Assembly (NCBI GenBank): GCA_001931905.2
Contig: MSJI02000858.1
Coordinates: 29,568 to 93,567, forward strand
Reading direction: 5' to 3'
DNA length: 64,000 bases
Origin: Cladosporium sp. IMV 00045
Taxonomy: Eukaryota; Ascomycota; Dothideomycetes; Cladosporiales; Cladosporiaceae
Shown: positions 8,776 to 18,622 of the stretch, one piece after another
Layout: every line of letters begins with the position of its first letter
Numbering within the stretch: the first letter of the stretch is position 1
Position numbers and translations under genes: made by a program
Notes under the pieces: model-generated
What the model was told of the DNA's origin: nothing
Database searches by the model: none
Seen by the model: only the letters and a program-made list of their open reading frames with translations

Positions 8776-10710
8776 CTAAGCGTAAGATCGCCTCGGTCTA
8801 CTCGGACCCATACCCAAGATGCTTTCACTGCCCAGAAAATCGCCTACAAGCCCACTAGCCGGCGGCGGCCTGCTCGACCTCGAAGTCCTCTTCCTCCTAC
8901 CACTGGACCTTTCGCCACGCATACCCATGGACGCATCGCCGAAGTTCACCATCGTGCCTTCTCCAGGCCCCCTACCAGAACGCCTGTAATCTTCATTCAT
9001 GTGGTGCTCCGCGTTGTTGCCGTAATTGATTACGTTCTGTTCCTCCGGATGGACACTGTGGCGGCGCCTGCGGGATGCATCCGCGGCCGGATCGCCTACG
9101 ATGCTGTGCAGTTGCATCCTCCTCGCCAGATCGGCATCGTCACGTTCCTGACGCCGTCGCTGCTCCATCTCTTCTGTATACGTGCGGATTTGCAAGCCCT
9201 GTCCGTGTCTGCCCGCAGCCACGGCGCCAATGGGCTCTCCCGGTGGTCCACCAGGCACGTCTGGAGGTCTGGGTGCGCCACCGTCGAATACTCTTCGGTA
9301 AATCATCCTCATGGGCTCAGGGACTCTCATCCCGTTCAACCGATCTGTGTCCGGCACGTCACGATAGTTGAACCACGGGCAGTCACAAGTTTTCCACTTC
9401 TCGCCGCAGACCATGCAGAATTCCGCAGTGCAGCGGCACTTCATGTGGTTGCAGCCTTCACGGAGCTCGACCATTGCATTGCACTGGTAGCAACGCTTCC
9501 AGCCCTCTTTCTCGGCCTGCTGGACCAAACGTGCAATCTCAGGATCTTTCGGGCAGTCGGCCGATTTGTGGAATTTGCCACTGCACATGGTGCACGCTTT
9601 TGTCTTGCATTTGGGGCAGGTCGCGTATTTTCGACCCTTGTCCGTGTGGAAGTTTGATGGCCGGATCCAGATTCCACACCTCGAGTTTGGGCAGTAGATG
9701 CGGTTTCGAGCATGGTATTCGTCGTATTTCTTGTTGAAGTTCACTTTGAATTTGAGGTCGAAGAGATCTTCTACATGTGACAGTGGAATGTGGTCGGAGG
9801 TACAGCACCGAGGCGGCATGTGTGCTGGATCGTTGACTGCCATTCGAAATAGGCGTTTCAAGCATGAGTGGCACATGCGGTGGCCGCATGAGAGCTTCGC
9901 TGTTTTGGAGGATGGAAGTTCGTCAGAACATGTGAGGCACTCCACCTTCTTTGCGGAAGCATCGGATGAAGGCCTCTTCCGGAAGAAAGTATCCAGGAAA
10001 GATTCTCGCCTTTTCCTTTGGGGCCTAGGAGGGGAGCTTTGCTCGGATGTTGATGGCTCTCTGGGTTCTTCCTCTACGACTGCAGGCAGTCCTTGGCTTT
10101 TGGGTGGCGTTCTCTCGCGGACAACAGTGCGAGGTCTTGGTTGGTAGGCTCGTGTGGCTACTTGAGAGATACTGTCGTCGGGCGTGACCTCCTTTTCGGT
10201 CAATCCAGGGAGACTGTCGGCCAGAGATGGCGCTGCAGAGTGTCTTGAGCGACCTGAGCGTCCACTACGGACTGAAGGCTCGCGTTCCATGTCTAGATTA
10301 TGTGCTGCAACATGCATTGGAACCAGGGGATCCTGTGGGGGGAATTGAGTGCCGTAGACATATTCTGTCCTGCGGTCGTCGGAGCGTCCTGAGCGTGACT
10401 TCCGTGACGAGGTTGCAGAGCCACTGCTTGGCCGTCGTTTTGCTGGATACTCTGTTACCGTCACGGTCCTAGTGCTGGTGTCGTCCATTCTGTTCGATTT
10501 GGTAGGCTTGGCGTGAGAGCTGCTCACTCTTCTTCGTTCAACAACGGGGCGTCCAGAGTAAATGTCTCTACGTCGCCTCAACTCCTCGATGTCGGCTCGC
10601 TTGGCTTTGAGATCCTCGGTACTCTTCTTTGCAGAACTCGTAGACCGATGGGCTCTCGATGTCCTGGAGCCGTGGCTGCTACGGCCACCAAAAAAACTGC
10701 CCTGTGCCAT
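8776..10710 (-). CDS. RBR-type E3 ubiquitin ligase (RING1-IBR-RING2), 644 aa
   Basis: RBR ligases receive ubiquitin from an E2 on a RING2 cysteine and pass it to the substrate. Here RING1 spans about residues 258-303 (C-L-T-C...C-G-H-R-M-C-H-S-C...C-C), the IBR about 340-386 (C-P-N-S-R-C...C-P-K-C...C-T-M-C...H...C) and RING2 about 407-444 (C-Y-Q-C...E-G-C-N-H-M-K-C...F-C-M-V-C...C-D-C). The catalytic cysteine should be Cys420 in E-G-C-N-H. The long N-terminus (1-250) is disordered, Ser/Arg-rich, with a short charged helix at about 31-50; the C-terminus is basic and Gly/Arg-rich. Single exon. The gene is divergent from LYS2. It matches the fungal 'IBR domain' proteins without a named yeast orthologue; the substrate is unknown. 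Confidence 0.9.
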   Translation of the reverse strand: MAQGSFFGGRSSHGSRTSRAHRSTSSAKKSTEDLKAKRADIEELRRRRDIYSGRPVVERRRVSSSHAKPTKSNRMDDTSTRTVTVTEYPAKRRPSSGSATSSRKSRSGRSDDRRTEYVYGTQFPPQDPLVPMHVAAHNLDMEREPSVRSGRSGRSRHSAAPSLADSLPGLTEKEVTPDDSISQVATRAYQPRPRTVVRERTPPKSQGLPAVVEEEPREPSTSEQSSPPRPQRKRRESFLDTFFRKRPSSDASAKKVECLTCSDELPSSKTAKLSCGHRMCHSCLKRLFRMAVNDPAHMPPRCCTSDHIPLSHVEDLFDLKFKVNFNKKYDEYHARNRIYCPNSRCGIWIRPSNFHTDKGRKYATCPKCKTKACTMCSGKFHKSADCPKDPEIARLVQQAEKEGWKRCYQCNAMVELREGCNHMKCRCTAEFCMVCGEKWKTCDCPWFNYRDVPDTDRLNGMRVPEPMRMIYRRVFDGGAPRPPDVPGGPPGEPIGAVAAGRHGQGLQIRTYTEEMEQRRRQERDDADLARRMQLHSIVGDPAADASRRRRHSVHPEEQNVINYGNNAEHHMNEDYRRSGRGPGEGTMVNFGDASMGMRGERSSGRRKRTSRSSRPPPASGLVGDFLGSESILGMGPSRPRRSYA

Positions 10711-11278
10711 GCTGGGCAGACAGCGCCTGTCTTAAGAGGTGACCGCCTCAGTGGGGTTGGAGACGCAGGCTGGCGTAGACGGTGAGACACAGAAGGTGGT
10801 GGTAGGCTACTAGGCGACCAGCCAGCGCATATATTCGATCAATCCACTAGTTTGCAGCAAGCAGAGTGGAGACTTGCGAGTGAAACTGCTGCAAACCTTC
10901 CAATCACAGGATCTATCGAATTGAGTATAGCGCCCTTCGAGCCGATCAAGCCGGTCGCGGGTAAAGCTGTCCCTGACTCTGCCAACGTCTGGGGCAGGAA
11001 AATCGTGCACCCAAGCGCTGCATGACGCATTGGCTCTCGAAAAGATCGGAGGATCAATATCTCACCAGTCTCACAATTCACTCCTGTTCGCCTGCACTAT
11101 CATCTCGGAAATCTGAACACCAACTATACAGTCCCAAACCCCACAGTTCCAGGCGAGCACTATCGACTAAGCTTTCTTGCCTATTGGGCTAAACCGATAT
11201 CGGCTCTGCCGGTTCAGAATTGGTTTCTTCGTCACAGGACATAAAGATCGACCTACATCTGCTGCATACCTACCCAAC
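10711..11278. promoter_or_regulatory. Divergent promoter region, RBR ligase and LYS2
   Basis: 568 bp between two divergent starts. It contains the 5' leader of LYS2: an in-frame upstream extension from 11177 exists, but it lacks conservation with Lys2 and the ATG at 11279 sits in a better context (cccaacATGGCT). One TGACTC core is present. Confidence 0.5.
10974..10979 (+). promoter_or_regulatory. Possible Gcn4/CPC1-type site (TGACTC)
   Basis: TGACTC followed by T, one base off the full TGACTCA site, 300 bp upstream of the LYS2 start. Lysine genes are under general amino-acid control in other fungi, so the site is plausible, but a 6-bp match occurs often by chance. Confidence 0.25.
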
Positions 11279-14200
11279 ATGGCTCTCTCGGCCAACGACG
11301 TCCGTCCGGACCCAACGTCTGACTTGAACTGGTCTGGTTACTACGGTGCCATCCACGAGATCTTCTCGAACAACGCCAAAGCACACCCATCGAGAGAATG
11401 CGTTGTCGAGACAGCATGTTCAACCGCTCCCGAGCGTGTCTTCTCTTACCAGCAAATCAATGAGGCCAGTAATGTGCTCGCCCACCACTTGGTCTCCAAT
11501 GGTGTCCAGCGGGGAGAGGTCGTCATGCTTTATTCGCATCGTGGCGTTGATCTTGTGGTGGCGGTAATGGGTACTCTGAAGGCTGGAGCTACTTTCTCAG
11601 TCATCGATCCAGCATACCCCGCCGACAGACAAATTATCTACCTGGATGTTGCGAAGCCTAGAGCACTCGTTGTTATCGATAAAGCAACCCAAGAAGCTGG
11701 CCCTCTGAGCCAAACCGTAAGGGATTACATTGGCTCTTCTCTCGATATCAGGACCGAGGTTCCCGCCCTCAAGCTCCAGAATGACGGTTCTGTCCTCGGT
11801 GGCGATGTCAATGGTCAAGACATCTTCAATGCACAGCTTTCCAAGAAGGCAGACCTTCCTGGTGTGACTGTCGGACCCGATAGCATTCCCACATTGTCAT
11901 TCACATCAGGGTCTGAGGGCAGACCGAAGGGTGTCAGGGGACGCCACTTTTCATTGGCATACTACTTCCCCTTCATGGCCAAGCGTTTCGGCATGAACGA
12001 GAAGGAGCGTTTCAGCATGCTTTCTGGTATTGCACACGATCCCATCCAGAGAGATATCTTCACACCTCTGTTCTTAGGCGCAACGCTGGTCGTGCCTCCT
12101 GCGGAGGATATTACTTTCGATCGTTTGGCCAATTGGGTCTCTACCAACGGCATCACTGTTACGCATCTTACCCCTGCTATGGGTCAGATTCTCCTCGGTT
12201 CTACGGAGCCGAAGATCGACAGCCTGCGAAACGCATTCTTCGTTGGCGACATCCTTCTCAAGCGTGACTGCCGCAGGCTGCAGCAGCTGGCACCCAACTG
12301 TAGAATCAAGAACATGTACGGCACCACCGAGACCCAGCGCGCGGTATCCTACTACGAGATCCCTAGCCTGAACGAGGACGCCACCTACCTTGAGCAAATG
12401 AGCGACGTCATCCCTGCCGGTAAGGGAATGCAAGATGTTCAGCTTCTTGTTGTCGACCGCGAGAAGAAGGAACGCCAGTGTGACATTGGCGAGATCGGTG
12501 AGATCTACGTCAGAGCTGGCGGTCTGGCAGAGGGTTACCTTGGTGATGAGCAGAAGAACAAGGAGAAGTTCGTTCGCAACTGGTTTGTGGATGAGCAAGG
12601 TTGGACCGAGGAAGACAAGAAGCGTGCAGCGGCTGCTGGCCAACCAGAGCCCTGGAGAGAGTTCTTCTCCGGTCCGCGTGACCGTATGTACAGGTCTGGC
12701 GACCTCGGTCGTTACATGCCTGATGGCAATGTGGAGTGCTGCGGTCGTGCGGACGATCAAGTCAAGATCAGAGGATTCCGTATCGAATTGGGTGAGATTG
12801 ATACCCACTTGAGCAAGCACCCGCTTATTCGCGAGAATGTCACCCTCGTGAAGCGCGATCACAACGAAGAGCACATCCTGGTATCGTACTATGTTCCTGA
12901 TCTGAACATGTGGCGAGAATGGCACGAGACCATCAACAAGTCGGAGACGCCAAACACGGAAGGCGACCCTTCGATCAAACAACGTTTCCAGATCTTTGGC
13001 AAGTTGACCGACGATATTCGGGAAACTCTGAAGGCTAAGCTTCCCGTCTACGCCGTGCCAACTCTCTTCATTCCTATGCTCAGACTGCCGCTGAACCCCA
13101 ACGGCAAGGTGGACAGGCGAGTGTTGCCTTTCCCTGAGGAGGCTGATCTCCTTGGTACCGTCACAACAGCGACCGACCTTGAGGCCAGGACTGAGACCGA
13201 GAACGCTCTGGCCGAAATCTGGTCTGCTCTTCTTCGCAAGCCCGCAAACTCCCTGTCCCGCGACACCAGTTTCTTCGACATGGGAGGCAACAGTATCATG
13301 ACCGTGCAGATTGTTCCCAGGATTAACAAGAAGTGGACTGGTGCCAACATCCCGATGCACATCATGACCAGGGACCCCACACTTCAGAGTGTTGCCAAGT
13401 ATATCGACCGCTCTCTTGACCCCGTCGGCCTGAGACTGGATGCCGCTGCTGGATCTGAAGACCAGCCAGAGCACTACGCAAACGACGCTCTTGTTCAGAT
13501 TGAGAAGCTTTCTAAGTCTTACGCAACCGCGAAGCTCGGAAACTTTGAGAACGGAATCAACATCCTGCTCACTGGTGCCACCGGTTTCCTTGGTGCTTAC
13601 CTGCTCCACGAGGCCATGATGCGCAAGTCTCCTAGCCACGTTTATGCCCACGTCCGCGCCAAGTCCCAACAAGATGGACTTGCCCGTATCAAGCAAACCT
13701 GTACCGCCTACGGACTCTGGCAGGACTGGTGGGTCAGCGAAGGCATTCTCGAGATCGTCGTTGGTGACCTCGAGAAGCCCAAGCTCGGCATGACCGAGGC
13801 GGACTACAACCGCGTCGCAGAGAACGCCGACCTCATCATCCACAACGGCGCTCGTGTCCACTGGCTCATGCCGTACGAGAACCTGAAGGCCGCCAACGTC
13901 CAGAGTACCGTCGAGGCTATCCAGCTGTGCTCGCAAGGCCGCGCCAAGCGACTTGCCTTCATCAGCTCCACCAGCGCTCTCGACTCCGACGCTTTCATCG
14001 AACAGTCAGAGACCGGCACTCCCATCTCCGAATCCGACAACCTCGAATCCTCTCGTCAAGGCCTCGGCACCGGCTACGGCCAGAGCAAGTGGGTATCTGA
14101 GCACGTCATCCGTGAAGCCTGCAAGCGCGGCCTTGACGCCGTCATCCTCCGCTCCGGCTACGTGATGGGCGACGCCAAGTCCGGCGTCAGCAACCTGGAC

Positions 14201-14782
14201 GACTTCCTCGTGCGCATGCTCAAGGGCTGCGTTCAGATCGGCTCTCGTCCCGACGTCTCCAACACGATCAACATGGTCCCCGTGCCGCACGTGGCCAAGC
14301 TCGTCCTGGGCATGTCGCTGCGCGGCAAGGGAGGCAGCACGGCGCACGTCGAGGCTCACCCGAGACTGACCATGAACGAGTACCTCGCCACCCTGGAGCA
14401 GTACGGCTACAGCGTGCCGCAGGAGAGCTACGACACCTGGCGCAAGAAGGTCGAGGCCTACGTTGAAGCCGGCGATGAGAAGGAGGAGCTCGCCCTGCTG
14501 GGTCTCTACCACATGGTGACTTCCAACCTGCCCGAGGCTTCCAAGGCGCCCATGCTCGAGGACCAGAACGCGCAGGAGGCGCTCGAGGCCGACAAAGAGC
14601 TCGCAGTTGGAAGCGGCCCCCCTGGCGTGACTGCTGAGGCTGTCGGGTCTTACCTTGCTTTCCTTGTCGCCAGAGGTTTCATGCAGAAACCGGCGAAGGG
14701 TGAGCTGCCGAAGATCGAGCTCAGCAAGGAGCAGGTCGAGGCGCTGAACAAGGTCGGAGGTCGCGGTGGTGCTTCTTCTTAG
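11279..14782 (+). CDS. LYS2: L-2-aminoadipate reductase (Lys2), 1167 aa
   Basis: Lys2 activates alpha-aminoadipate with ATP, loads it on a carrier arm and reduces it with NADPH to the semialdehyde, in the fungal lysine pathway. All three modules are present. The adenylation domain has FTSGSEGRPKG near residue 205, GTTETQRAVSY near 345, Y-R-S-G-D-L-G-R-Y near 472 and KIRGFRIELGE near 495. The carrier domain has D-M-G-G-N-S with the phosphopantetheine serine at about 672. The thioester reductase domain has a Rossmann motif (LLTGATGFLG) near 762 and the catalytic Y-G-Q-S-K near 932. No intron interrupts the frame. The apo-enzyme needs a Lys5-type phosphopantetheinyl transferase. The length is normal for the family. 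It starts at the second in-frame Met of the open frame because homology begins there. Confidence 0.97.
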   Translation: MALSANDVRPDPTSDLNWSGYYGAIHEIFSNNAKAHPSRECVVETACSTAPERVFSYQQINEASNVLAHHLVSNGVQRGEVVMLYSHRGVDLVVAVMGTLKAGATFSVIDPAYPADRQIIYLDVAKPRALVVIDKATQEAGPLSQTVRDYIGSSLDIRTEVPALKLQNDGSVLGGDVNGQDIFNAQLSKKADLPGVTVGPDSIPTLSFTSGSEGRPKGVRGRHFSLAYYFPFMAKRFGMNEKERFSMLSGIAHDPIQRDIFTPLFLGATLVVPPAEDITFDRLANWVSTNGITVTHLTPAMGQILLGSTEPKIDSLRNAFFVGDILLKRDCRRLQQLAPNCRIKNMYGTTETQRAVSYYEIPSLNEDATYLEQMSDVIPAGKGMQDVQLLVVDREKKERQCDIGEIGEIYVRAGGLAEGYLGDEQKNKEKFVRNWFVDEQGWTEEDKKRAAAAGQPEPWREFFSGPRDRMYRSGDLGRYMPDGNVECCGRADDQVKIRGFRIELGEIDTHLSKHPLIRENVTLVKRDHNEEHILVSYYVPDLNMWREWHETINKSETPNTEGDPSIKQRFQIFGKLTDDIRETLKAKLPVYAVPTLFIPMLRLPLNPNGKVDRRVLPFPEEADLLGTVTTATDLEARTETENALAEIWSALLRKPANSLSRDTSFFDMGGNSIMTVQIVPRINKKWTGANIPMHIMTRDPTLQSVAKYIDRSLDPVGLRLDAAAGSEDQPEHYANDALVQIEKLSKSYATAKLGNFENGINILLTGATGFLGAYLLHEAMMRKSPSHVYAHVRAKSQQDGLARIKQTCTAYGLWQDWWVSEGILEIVVGDLEKPKLGMTEADYNRVAENADLIIHNGARVHWLMPYENLKAANVQSTVEAIQLCSQGRAKRLAFISSTSALDSDAFIEQSETGTPISESDNLESSRQGLGTGYGQSKWVSEHVIREACKRGLDAVILRSGYVMGDAKSGVSNLDDFLVRMLKGCVQIGSRPDVSNTINMVPVPHVAKLVLGMSLRGKGGSTAHVEAHPRLTMNEYLATLEQYGYSVPQESYDTWRKKVEAYVEAGDEKEELALLGLYHMVTSNLPEASKAPMLEDQNAQEALEADKELAVGSGPPGVTAEAVGSYLAFLVARGFMQKPAKGELPKIELSKEQVEALNKVGGRGGASS

Positions 14783-15249
14783 ATCGGGGCAGGGCATGAG
14801 TTGGATGATCCGAGAAATGATTGATTGTCTGCATGTAGCTGAAATGAAATATGAGCATACTTTTCCGACATCACTGTAATTGTGGTCATTTGTCCTCGAG
14901 GATACTTTCGAAATACTTTGATCTTTGAGAAAGGGTGACTGTTCGACTGCGCTATCAATGATGTCTGCGCACGTACGCCTTTATTGAAGACATTTGCAAA
15001 CCAAGACGGTCAAGAGAATGAGTCAAAATTCCAAAAAGTTCATACCATATCCGCCAATCCATTCAGAAGGTATTGGTTCTTTGTTATCCCGGGGTATCTC
15101 AATTGGCCCATATACGCCTATAACGCCTTTGCAGTATTGTGAGGGACCTTCAAAGCCCAGATCCATCCCTCCACATTACGCTGCCACCAAATATGCTTTT
15201 TCAAAAAACAAAAGAGGGATTTCCTCGCTTCCACCGCTTGTACGCCCTC
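14783..15249. other. Convergent 3' flank of LYS2 and NC2-beta
   Basis: 467 bp between two stop codons of converging genes. It should contain both 3' UTRs; no other feature was seen. Confidence 0.5.
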
Positions 15250-15989
15250 TTACCCTTCCGAGGCGGTAGCGTTGTACTTCTCGCCGGCGGACTTGAACAG
15301 CTCGTCTTGCATGCGCGCCAGCTCTTCCGCGGACATGCCGCTCTGTTCCATTTTGCTCTGTTTCTTCTCTCTTGACTGTTGAAGAACCGTCAGCTTCAAA
15401 CATTCCGTCGGCAAAAACCAAACACAGCAAATCCCCCACCACAACAGTCTCCCCAACACCAGCAAGAAATTATACTCACCACCTGGCTCGTCTTGAACTG
15501 ATCCGCCACCGCCATCAGCTCCGGCACGTACTCGCCGAAGTCGAGGTCCTGCAGGGCCTTTGTGATGTGCTCGCACGCGATGGTCTTCTTCGCGTCCTTC
15601 TCCGCGATGTCGTTGGCTTCGGTGGAGATCATGGTGATGAACTCGACGCAGCACTCGATCAGCAGGTCGCGGGTCTCCTTGGCGAAGGACATGGCTTGCG
15701 CGTTTTCGTCGGCGGCTTTGGACGCAAGGACTTCGTTGATGATCTTTTGGACCGTTGCTGGGTGGGTTTGTTAGATTGGGGTTTGGTGGGCGGATTGGAT
15801 GGTTCGTGTGGGTGTGGTTGGGCGGGTCTATTTTGCTGTTGTGAGGACGGGTTGCGTACCTTTGGGCAGGGAGAGGTCATCGTTGCCTATGTCCTTCTAT
15901 ATCAGCATCGATTTGTCGCGATCGCCAGCGCTTCGAGGTAGGCAGGTAGCTGCTGCGCATTACTCACCTCCGATATCTTTGTCAGACAT
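15250..15989 (-). CDS. NCB2: Negative cofactor 2 subunit beta (Dr1/Ncb2 histone-fold), four exons, 150 aa
   Basis: NC2-beta pairs with NC2-alpha through a histone fold and binds TBP on DNA to repress or redistribute RNA polymerase II initiation. Exons: 15968-15989, 15860-15886, 15480-15757 and 15250-15375. Joined, they read MSDKDIGGNDDLSLPKATVQ, then the conserved K-I-I-N-E-V-L and A-K-E-T-R-D-L-L-I-E-C-C-V-E-F-I, T-I-A-C-E-H-I-T-K-A-L and F-G-E-Y-V-P-E-L, ending in a Met/Glu/Gln-rich helix that is also typical of the family. All introns have GT-AG ends (donors GTGAGT, GTACGC, GTGAGT), and phases match throughout. Exon 2 is only 27 nt. The histone fold covers residues about 12-90. Family assignment is very strong; exon 1 relies on the conserved D-L-S-L-P-K-A-T motif being completed by splicing. 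Confidence 0.92.
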
Positions 15990-17160
15990 GTTGAGTCGGT
16001 TGACCGTGCGTATTTGTGTAAATAGGGTATCGTATCCTGGCCCAGAACAATTATTGAAAGTCGTTCGCAAACGCGCATACACCGGGCCGATCCAGTATAT
16101 TTATATCCAAACACTCTCACTCAGAAACACGTGAAGTCGCCGTTCACTGGAGGGTCGCGGGCTAGGTCGGCAGAGCCGCTCGATCGGGCTAGCTCCATCG
16201 TGTGAAGCAGCGCCTTTAAATTCCATCTTTGCTCGACGTCTCGACCGCAAACTTTCTCTCTCATACATGCAAACTCGCACAGGTACGTTACGAACAATCT
16301 CCTTCATCCAATCCCCCACGACACACGCACAGAAAGCAGCATTTTATTCAATGATGAACTTGTTGTCGCCCCTATCACTACGCCTTGCTCCTATTGTGAG
16401 ACTTGGACATGGTGATCGACTTGTCTAGCCAAACGACCGACTGATATTCGAATATCTTTCTCTTTTCGCTTGATACACGAGGATACGATATCGTCTGGCC
16501 ATTCACTGACAGACATTACAGGAGACAATGCGCCTTGCGAGGATGTTTGATGGGATTGCGATCTTGTAGATCTTGATTAGCTTGGAGGTCCTGCTGCGAG
16601 TGCAGGCCACTGACGAGCCCGCAGTTCAGTCTAGTACAAAAAGGTATACAAAACTCTTATAATCCTGCCCTCCACTACCCTGATGAGCAACATATAAGTA
16701 CTATCAAATACCGATCTCTGTGACGATCAAAATATGGTTCGATTACCTGAAACCAACCCTTCTTCACGCATTGCTACGTACCCGTACTTGTGCTAGAGCA
16801 AATCGCTGACGAGGATAATAGGTAAGTCGTACAATAAAAGAGCAACCATCGGCCTTGTTGTAATGTTCCCACCTCGTCTTTGGTAAGCCGTCACTTCCTC
16901 TCTTTTCCCCAGCACTTTGTGATGACAAAAAACATTCCATGCTAAGACTGAAGGCATTCGTGCCTATGTCGATCAAATGTATGCTTTTCATCTTTCGACT
17001 GAAAACATGCTCTCGCCTACCGTTCCATCATGCTTCATTATTTTCTATGAATGCAGGCTAACGAGCAACAGATCTTAATCTATTCTGTGTATATAATCTT
17101 TCCATCTCCCATATACAAATTCAAAATACTTTTCCATTCATCATAAATCTTACTCTCTCT
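15990..17160. other. Promoter of NC2-beta and left end of block A
   Basis: The first 167 bp are single-copy; from 16157 the sequence recurs at 28371. It holds the NC2-beta promoter on the left and the 3' flank of the SDR gene on the right. A 72-codon frame (16101-16319, minus) persists in copy B, but so does the flanking DNA, so this does not argue for a gene. Confidence 0.5.
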
Positions 17161-17922
17161 TCACTCCTGAAACGCCTTCAGCTCTTCCGCGTTCCAGCTC
17201 AAGAACTTCCCCGTCAACTCCTTCGGCGCATCGAGCACCAGCTTCGCCATGACATGACCCGGCTGCTCCGGCTTCAACAGCCCACCCGTGGCCTTCAGCT
17301 CCGCAAACCGCGCCGCATCCCCCTCGTCCATAGCCTTATTATGCTTCTCGCGAATATCCCTCTGCATCTCCGTATCCACCACGCCGGGCCTAACGCTAAT
17401 CGACGTGATATCCTTCTCCTCATTCCCCAGCGTCGCAGCAAGGTGATTGATCGCCGCCTTGGAAGCTCCATACGCGCCCCAAGTCGCGTATGCATTCGAC
17501 GCCGCGCCGGAAGACGTGAAGAGCACGGTGCCCTTCGTCTGGCGCAAAGCAGGCACCGCCGCCTGCGCCAGCGCCACGGCGGAGAAAAAGTTCACATCGA
17601 ACGCCGCCCGCCACTCGTCCGCGAGCGCTTTTTCCACCCGCTTCACTGGGTCCAGCACACCGTGGTTGACAATCAGGCCGTCGAGTTTTTGGAATCGCTG
17701 TTGTGCGAGCTGCACTGCTTTGTCGCCCAGAGAGAAGTCGGACAGGTCGCCTGTGAGCACTGCTACTTGGTTTTTGTATTGGTTCTCGAGCTCGCGGAGA
17801 GGTGCTTCGCTGCGCGCTACGAGGACGAGGTTGTGGGATTGCTTGAGCAGGTAGTGGGCGATTGCTAGGCCGATGCCGCGCGAGGCGCCGGTGAGGATGA
17901 TGGTCTTGGGGGCGGAGGCCAT
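17161..17922 (-). CDS. Short-chain dehydrogenase/reductase, 253 aa (copy A)
   Basis: Classical SDR: cofactor motif T-G-A-S-R-G-I-G at residues 11-18, the Asn of the catalytic tetrad at about 111, Ser at about 137 and Y-x-x-x-K at Tyr151/Lys155 (Y-G-A-S-K). N-N-A-G is replaced by V-N-H-G, as in sepiapterin/benzil-reductase-like fungal SDRs (the yeast Irc24/YIR035C group). P-G-V-V-D-T-E-M follows. No signal or membrane segment, so a cytosolic NADPH-dependent carbonyl reductase is likely; the substrate is unknown. The start is the ATG at 17922: the longer upstream frame seen in copy B is not open in copy A. It is divergent from the TDA3-like gene, with 700 bp between. Confidence 0.9.
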   Translation of the reverse strand: MASAPKTIILTGASRGIGLAIAHYLLKQSHNLVLVARSEAPLRELENQYKNQVAVLTGDLSDFSLGDKAVQLAQQRFQKLDGLIVNHGVLDPVKRVEKALADEWRAAFDVNFFSAVALAQAAVPALRQTKGTVLFTSSGAASNAYATWGAYGASKAAINHLAATLGNEEKDITSISVRPGVVDTEMQRDIREKHNKAMDEGDAARFAELKATGGLLKPEQPGHVMAKLVLDAPKELTGKFLSWNAEELKAFQE

Positions 17923-18622
17923 GATGAAATTTTGACTTGTATTTCGGGGTGGTATGATGTATGAGTTGAATCTCCAAAGGCAAAGAAGTTAAGGTCAAGT
18001 TTGGTCAAGGTTGTTGTTGCTGTGTGCTTCTCCCGCAGGCTTGTGCATTGGGCTTGTATTTTTGCCCCGCAGGATGAAGACCCCGCAGTACGTCATTCTT
18101 TTTGGTCGATGAGTTGTGGCGATCCGTGCCTACATGTAATGGTCTGGATCTATGTCCATGTACATGTACTGTACCTTACACATGCTTATGTATAATTGAC
18201 ACGCCGATGACTGTAAAACGCCGTGTTCACATGGAGAATCTTCACATCAACCCAAAGCCGCATGGCTAGTGGCCAGGAGTTGCAGGATTGTGAGTTCCGG
18301 CTCGTGCAGAGAGCCGAGAGTCGCTTGGATATAGCTTCGGTAGCGAGGACTGGTTGGTTGGGAGGCTGTTCACGAATACCTTAGCATCTTTCCCCTCTCC
18401 TGCCCTCCGCACGAGAAAGTGGCACATGGTCAACTATTCCCATGAGGAGGGAAAAAGAAAATGCCACAACCCTGTCCGCGCTGAGAGCTGATATCATAAT
18501 TCCATCTTCATCACGTCGACGAGGGGACGGAAGCCTGCTTATATGAGGTAGTAAGAGCGCCCTGAACATATACTTTACCTACATGTACATGCAACTCGCA
18601 ACATTCCCACTCTTCAGCAAAA
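17923..18622. promoter_or_regulatory. Divergent promoter region, SDR and TDA3-like genes (copy A)
   Basis: Contains a TATATGA element at 18540-18546, about 80 bp before the TDA3-like ATG; copy B has TATATAG at the equivalent place. On the SDR side are a repeated CCCCGCAG motif (near 18065-18090) and the palindrome GTACATGTAC (near 18160). Both are also present or nearly so in copy B. Confidence 0.45.

Noticed and set aside
12074..13936. 620-codon open frame antisense to LYS2
   Set aside because: Also a codon-bias shadow; LYS2 on the other strand has full-length homology and catalytic motifs.
16101..16319. 72-codon frame upstream of NC2-beta, also seen after the gap
   Set aside because: Lies in the promoter region and is kept only because the DNA is duplicated; in copy B it runs into N.
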